Of a DNA stretch of 39,488 nt, positions 30,724 through 39,488 are shown one piece after another; positions within the stretch are counted from its first letter, which is position 1, and each line of letters begins with the position of its first letter. A model generated the notes under the pieces. That model saw only the letters and a program-made list of their open reading frames with translations. It was not told the DNA's origin and did not search any database. Source of the DNA: Pigoraptor vietnamica (lineage: Eukaryota > Opisthokonta > Filasterea); contig CALSCQ010000272.1 of the NCBI GenBank assembly GCA_943704525.1, positions 1 through 39,488 of the forward strand. The letters run 5' to 3'. The translations under genes and the position numbers were made by a program.

Positions 30724-31953
30724 TCAGGCCAGGCGCCGGTTGATCTCTGCGAGTGCGCCCTCGAATCGCCCGTCGCCGTCGTCGTCAGTCGCGAGCTGTG
30801 AAGAACAGCACACGTTAAGCAGCGGAAAAATAGGACACAGAATGGAGGAGAAGCAAATGCGCACATCGCAAGCAAGTCTCGCAACATGCGTGCAACAGGT
30901 GAGCCAGACGCGCACCTTTTCCCTGATCTTCTCGGCAATCGCGCGCAGTTCCGCCGGCGACGTGCGCTTGCCCTTCCCCTTGATCGCCGTGACCATGAAG
31001 CGGTCCAGGGTCTTAAACGCGTGCTCGCGCGCAGAGTTTCGCGCGTGCGTGTCCCACACAGGCGTCATCCCAACGATGTCGTGCGCGCCGAGGCAATACT
31101 CGATCAGCTCGTCCGACATACCGGCATCCACGAGCGGCTTCCCTTCGTCCGTCACCGCACGCCGAAACGCCTGCACGTGCGTCGCGCACCGCTTGTAGCA
31201 GAAATCGTCGCGCGACGACCCAAAGCGCGTGTTCGGCAGCGCCTTGTAGATGATGTCGCACGCCTTGCGAAGGCGATCGAAAATCGACGCCATGTCGACG
31301 GCCGGCAGCTCGCCGCATATGTCGGCGGGGTGAATTCCGTGCTTGTTGGCAAGCGTGCAGATGATGCCCACCAACTGGTCCTTCTCAAGCGCCGACAGCC
31401 GAGCCCGCATGTCCCGCTCGCGCTTCGGAATCACCGCCCGCTTCTTGCGCGGCGCCTCCTCCGCGAGCGATCCCATGTCCACGCCGGGCACATCGTGCAT
31501 CAGGTCGTCTGCGACGCCGTCCGGCTGCGACAATTTCCGCTTGGTGCTTCCGGGCGGCCTTCCCGCGCGTCCCTTCTCCGGCCGCGCCTGCGTCTGTGGC
31601 TGTGCGTCGGCCACGCGTCCCTGCTTCGCGGCCTGGGGCATCTGCGCGACGTTGAACATGGTCGCGCCCGAGATGCCCATCGAACCCCGCTGTATGAAAT
31701 CGCTCAGCGACGACATCCCAAGGGGCCGCGAAGAGTCTGCGTTGTCGATCGTTCGCACCATGAGGGACCCAATGGTCCTCGCGACGGGCTCCGCGGCTGG
31801 CGTGGTGAAGGCGGCCATGTCGAGCCCAGTGAGTCCGCCGGTGGGCTGTAGTTGCGAGTGGATGCCGTTGCTCTGCAGCACGAGCGACGTCGGCGCCGTC
31901 GCAAAGTCGGCGTACGACAAAAAATTGTCGGCGAGAATGTCCTGTGCGGCCAT
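30724..31953 (-). CDS. Cut8/STS1-like nuclear proteasome tether, two exons
   Basis: Cut8 (fission yeast) and Sts1 anchor the 26S proteasome in the nucleus. Exons (minus): 31953-30916 and 30795-30724; 1110 bases, 369 aa. The N-terminal third is low-complexity. It contains an AT-hook-like GRPPGSTKRK and a basic nuclear-localisation-like stretch (PRKKRAVIPKRERD). The Cut8 core follows: LSALEKDQLVGIICTLANKH, then FDRLRKACDIIYKALPN, FCYKRCATHVQAF, and MSDELIEYCLGAHDIVGMTP ahead of WD. This matches the Cut8 order of a helix pair, an aromatic-Arg block, and a final block ending in Pro-x-Trp-Asp. The open frame runs upstream to 32175, but the first good start is at 31953. The family assignment rests on pattern recall, not a search. 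Confidence 0.72.
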   Translation of the reverse strand: MAAQDILADNFLSYADFATAPTSLVLQSNGIHSQLQPTGGLTGLDMAAFTTPAAEPVARTIGSLMVRTIDNADSSRPLGMSSLSDFIQRGSMGISGATMFNVAQMPQAAKQGRVADAQPQTQARPEKGRAGRPPGSTKRKLSQPDGVADDLMHDVPGVDMGSLAEEAPRKKRAVIPKRERDMRARLSALEKDQLVGIICTLANKHGIHPADICGELPAVDMASIFDRLRKACDIIYKALPNTRFGSSRDDFCYKRCATHVQAFRRAVTDEGKPLVDAGMSDELIEYCLGAHDIVGMTPVWDTHARNSAREHAFKTLDRFMVTAIKGKGKRTSPAELRAIAEKIREKVRVWLTCCTHVARLACDVRICFSSILCPIFPLLNVCCSSQLATDDDGDGRFEGALAEINRRLA

Positions 31954-33463
31954 TGCTGCGCCGTGCGCGCGTCCGCGGTGCGTTTCGCGACAAAAATCAA
32001 GCGGATCCACCTGTGCAAAAGTGCTCCGCGGGAGTGGGGCTCGTCTCGCCCTCAGCGTCGAGGGGGTGTCAGGGCGCCGCGTCGCCCTCTGCGCGGTAAT
32101 CGAAGGAGGTTTGGGAGTTGAAGCGAGTTGACAGCGTACCGTTCCGCAGCTGCAATCGGGAACGGATCTCGACAAAAACGCGCGAAGACGAGACCGAAAC
32201 GGCGAATGACAGCAGTGTTTTGTCTCAAAGGCTTTCGGTGTGGGTCACTGGGGTGTGCGAAAGGGGTGCGCTTCTATAGCGAAAGTGCGACTGTGCCACT
32301 TCAGTTGCTGGCAGAGCAGGGAGTGAGGGCAGTGGGCAGTCGGAAATGGCGCCAAGATTAATCCGGAATTACTTTTGGCGGGAGAGTCAAATCGATGTAA
32401 CAATACGTTACAACTTATTTCAAATGGCGCAACTGTGTCGTCACATGCCACAGCCATCGAAGCGAAATTTCGGCAAACGATTCGATTGGTCCCGAAATAG
32501 GCACCAATCGAGATGATCACCCCGTGCTAAACCGGCGACACCTCCGCCTCTATTAATAGCGCGCACGGGCGATTGGCCCGCAGGCCCCCCTTTAATTAGC
32601 GCTTGGGTGCGTCATACATTTTCGATAGTCAGCAAAATTTATTACAGCGGGAGAACGGGGTGCGCCAATTGGATGCAAAAGGTGCGCTAATTGGCCCGAA
32701 ATAAAGGCAAGTTCCATACAATTTTCATAGTGAGTGGAAGTGGTAATAATTCTGGTTTCAGGGAACGGGAATCGCGTCAGCCGGGTTTGCCTCTGCTCTC
32801 CCTCTCTCTCTCTCCCTCTCTCTCCCCTCTCTCTCTCGCAACGCTACATGATCGCAGTGCGATTGCCTTCGTCTCGTTTGTCCTTTTTGGCACCGGCTCT
32901 CGATCAAGCTCTCTGTTGGGAGCCTTTGCGCTGCGGTGTTGGATTTCTGTTGAAAGGTGCGTGGGAGCCTGCTGTACGTGTGCGCGTTGCGCATTGCACA
33001 ACGGCACAACTGCTGTGGCCGTCCTATGTCGTCGCGTCTGACCCCGTCCCCGCTGCCTTCTGCTTGCAGTTCGAGTCGACTTTGGTCCTCGCTTTCAACA
33101 TACCAACACTCGTATTGGCCATTTTGCGCAACCGACCGTCTTTCATAACAGTCGAAATCTCTAAAAAAAAAAAAAAAAAAAAAACAGGAGCGTTCAAGCG
33201 ATCTGCTACGAAACGTCCCTTCAGCTCTCCATCAACGAGGTGAGCTGGCAAATGGCCTGCATCGCAATGCCCCGTGTCACTGCGGTTGCTGCCGTCACTT
33301 TCGATCTACAATCTCAGTCATCCGGACACACGTCACCGTCACCCGCACAGGTCTGTCGTCACCGCCGGTTGCTTTGATTCGCCGCGCCTTCGGTCTCACC
33401 GCCCTTTCCCTCTGTTGTGCGTTGCTACGAACAGCCGAAAACCCGCACAGAAAGGAAGAGAAA
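31954..33463. promoter_or_regulatory. 1.5 kb divergent promoter between the Cut8-like gene and Myc
   Basis: An E2F-type site TTTTGGCGGGA lies at 32373-32383. An inverted pair of CCAAT boxes, CGATTGGT at 32483-32490 and ACCAATCG at 32503-32510, flanks CCCGAAATA. The block TTGG(T)CCCGAAATA recurs at 32691-32703, and GTGCGC(C/T)AATTGG occurs twice near 32660-32695. A pure CT-rich tract spans about 32793-32843, and an A22 tract about 33162-33183. A non-coding 5' UTR intron is possible at 32957-33069 (GTGCGT to TGCAG). I found no convincing coding sequence here. Confidence 0.5.
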
Positions 33464-34675
33464 ATGGCCTGCGCCTCGGAAGTTCCCGCGGACTTTTTCA
33501 GCAACGTCGCGCACGTTGACGTGTCGTACCTCGAGCTTCTCGGAGATGGATTCGACATGAGCGCGCCCGGTTCGCCCTTGCCGCTCTACGAGGCGTGCCA
33601 CGGAAAGGAGAAGTTCAATGTCCTCACACCCCCGCTCTCGGGATGCCCGTCACCCGCTCCCGTGTCGAACGGCGTTTCGCTCGATTCGCTCTTCGTCGCT
33701 GACGTCGACATGCAGCACGGTGATGCTGCTTCGACGCCCGCGCGCAAGGCGGTCAAGGCGGAGGCCCGCGACGCGATGTGGAACGGCGTGCAGCTTGCGA
33801 GCGAGGACGACATTGACACGCTCCTGACGCCGCTGGCCACGCCCCACGGCATAGCCGCGTTCGATTTCAGCGACGAGGAGATGGCGGCCGCGTGCGACTT
33901 TGTCGAACCCGCCAAGTTTTTCCCGACGTACTTTGTCGGCGACGAGAGCAAGATTACGGCCGACGCGCCCTCCGCTGCCGCCCAGCCGACCAAGAAGAGC
34001 GTGCTGCCCCCGACGCCCGCGCAGTCGCCCACGAAGCGCGCGTTTGCGTTTGACGAGGAGGAGGACGAGGACGAGGAGATTGACGTGGTGACGGTCACGG
34101 AGAGCGGCAAGCGCAAGTCGCCCGCGCAGACGCTCCGCCAGCCCCCCGCCAAGCGCCAAAAGACGGCCGCCGCCGCGCACATTCCGATGGTCCCGGCCAA
34201 GGCGCCCTCGGTCGTCAGCGGAGTGCGCGTGCCCGTCCCCGCGGCCACGTCAGCCGCTGCGATGGCCTCTGTCACGCGCCCCCGCGCCTCGAGCGTCGCG
34301 TCGTCGATTGGGATGGTCAAGCCCGCCGCGTCGCCCGCGCCCGTTGTGCCTGTGCCTTCGCCCGTGTCGGACTCTATGTCTGCTGCCGCGGCTGCCCAAG
34401 CCGCGAGGCAAATGGACACGGAGGCCAAGCGCAACACGCACAATGTGCTCGAGCGGAAGCGGCGGAACGACCTCAAGTCTAGCTTTCACCAGCTGCGCGA
34501 GGCGATCCCGGAGCTTGAGGACAACGAGCGCGCGCCCAAGGTGCTCATTCTCAAGAAGGCGGGCGACTACATTGCGGCGTTGCGGCAGAAGGACGCCGAG
34601 GTGGAGGCGCTTAAGGAGCGGCTGCGCGCGGAGGGGCGGATGCTGCAGGAGCGGTTGCGTGGCGTGCGTGCGTGA
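33464..34675 (+). CDS. MYC: Myc-family bHLH-leucine-zipper transcription factor, single coding exon
   Basis: A growth-control transcription factor expected to bind CACGTG E-boxes as a dimer with Max. 403 aa. The C-terminus holds the basic region (322-334, KRNTHNVLERKRRN) with the His, Glu and Arg that read CACGTG. The helix-loop-helix IPELEDNERAPKVLILKKA (c-Myc: IPELENNEKAPKVVILKKA) and a short zipper to the end follow. N-terminal Myc features are visible: KFNVLTPPLSGCPSP (49-64), like Myc box I KFELLPTPPLSPS, with T55/S59 in the places of T58/S62; ARDAMWNGVQ (101-110), like the Myc box II core DCMWSGF; and DEEEDEDEEIDVVTV (197-211), like the acidic DEEEIDVVSVEKR of c-Myc. The start at 33464 follows an A-rich AAA context; an ATG at 33374 would add 30 unlikely residues. 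No intron interrupts the coding sequence. ATTAAA at 34847-34852 may be the polyadenylation signal. Confidence 0.93.
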   Translation: MACASEVPADFFSNVAHVDVSYLELLGDGFDMSAPGSPLPLYEACHGKEKFNVLTPPLSGCPSPAPVSNGVSLDSLFVADVDMQHGDAASTPARKAVKAEARDAMWNGVQLASEDDIDTLLTPLATPHGIAAFDFSDEEMAAACDFVEPAKFFPTYFVGDESKITADAPSAAAQPTKKSVLPPTPAQSPTKRAFAFDEEEDEDEEIDVVTVTESGKRKSPAQTLRQPPAKRQKTAAAAHIPMVPAKAPSVVSGVRVPVPAATSAAAMASVTRPRASSVASSIGMVKPAASPAPVVPVPSPVSDSMSAAAAAQAARQMDTEAKRNTHNVLERKRRNDLKSSFHQLREAIPELEDNERAPKVLILKKAGDYIAALRQKDAEVEALKERLRAEGRMLQERLRGVRA

Positions 34676-35098
34676 ACGAGTCACCGCACATGCGCTCTGT
34701 ATATGCCGCTCTGCGCTTGCGTCTGTCTGCGTTGCTGCCCTTGCGTGCGTCTGCCGCCGTTGCGCGTTCGCGTCGATTTGCTGTGCCGTTTTCTTTCCAT
34801 TTTTGCGTGGGAGTGTTCCCTCTGTTTTTTTGCTGCGAGTCAGCTCATTAAAAATACATTCGCAAGTCATTGAAGGCATCAAAGTGAGTGACAATTGCCA
34901 CGAATGTGATCTCAGCTAGCAGTGTCGTGACTGACCAGTGTCGTGACTGACCGGTCGCCCCCCCGGGAAAACGATCGTTGTGAACTGTTGTTCTTGGACT
35001 GCACAGTCGACCGCTAACAGGAGTTGTGACAGCGACACCACAGTCACTGAAAACGCAAAGACTGTATATTCAAGCGGAGTGTGGGCGTGCGCAGGCCC
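34676..35098. other. Convergent intergenic region between Myc and MCM5
   Basis: It holds the Myc 3' UTR with ATTAAA at 34847-34852 and a tandem pair of AGTGTCGTGACTGACC at about 34920-34952. No gene is seen. Confidence 0.6.
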
Positions 35099-39389
<4,291 letters not shown>

Positions 39390-39488
39390 CTGTAATCGCC
39401 AACAGAGCACATCAGCACACACACGAAGCCTTACACGCTTTCATCTCTCCCTCTGCCGCCCTGTCACCGCCCTCCTCCCCTCCCCCCC

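Noticed and set aside
30886-31851. 321-residue plus-strand frame opposite the Cut8-like gene
   Set aside because: Arg/His-rich shadow of the minus-strand coding exon without a recognisable family.
32176-33250. Short ORFs upstream of Myc with Ser/Leu or poly-Lys runs
   Set aside because: They come from the CT-rich and A-rich tracts and have no conserved features; the region looks like promoter and 5' UTR.
33586-34476. 296-residue minus-strand frame opposite Myc
   Set aside because: Ala/Ser-rich mirror of the Myc low-complexity region; the Myc frame has clear conserved blocks.

Overview
The window is nuclear DNA of a eukaryote: G+C-rich, gene-dense and extremely intron-rich. Adjacent exons join in frame at GT-AG (sometimes GC-AG) junctions into complete conserved proteins, and most introns contain GT-rich simple repeats. 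The gene at 33464-34675 is a Myc-type bHLH-zip protein with recognisable Myc boxes. Myc is known from animals and their unicellular relatives, so I infer a single-celled holozoan (choanoflagellate, filasterean or corallochytrean-like protist). NELF-E-like, MOB1 and Cut8-like genes fit this. A eukaryotic biotin synthase fits a free-living organism. Species is not determinable by eye.

Layout, left to right: MOB1-like kinase activator (-, 228-730, cut by the left edge); glucosidase II alpha subunit (+, 1002-5440); mitochondrial-type biotin synthase (+, 6112-8436); an F-box/leucine-rich-repeat/TRAF-zinc-finger protein (-, 9067-12349); GPN1 GTPase (-, 12974-15571); GH27 alpha-galactosidase (+, 16891-18898); NELF-E-like RRM protein (+, 19139-20968); a frameshifted F-box/LRR pseudogene (-, 21683-23494); a small synaptobrevin R-SNARE (-, 24168-25620); a DUF2433-RRM-CCCH protein (+, 26467-30306); a Cut8/STS1-like nuclear proteasome tether (-, 30724-31953); Myc (+, 33464-34675); and MCM5 (-, 35099-39389, cut by the right edge).

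The genes do not form an operon or an obvious cluster. They are housekeeping and regulatory genes in both orientations: ER glycoprotein processing, vesicle fusion, biotin synthesis, glycan breakdown, RNA polymerase II assembly and pausing, proteolysis, replication licensing and growth control. Two divergent promoters stand out. The MOB1/glucosidase II promoter has two TGACGTA elements. The Cut8/Myc interval has an E2F-like site and CCAAT boxes. The GPN1 promoter has a palindromic E2F-like site and a perfect E-box palindrome.

I reconstructed the exon structures by hand from reading frame, splice consensus and family conservation. Coding totals are divisible by three for every complete gene. 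The most interesting items are the Myc protein with Myc boxes I and II, the DUF2433-RRM-CCCH architecture, the F-box-LRR-TRAF protein, the His/Cys-rich tail of biotin synthase, frequent GC-AG introns, and introns built of sense-strand GT repeats.
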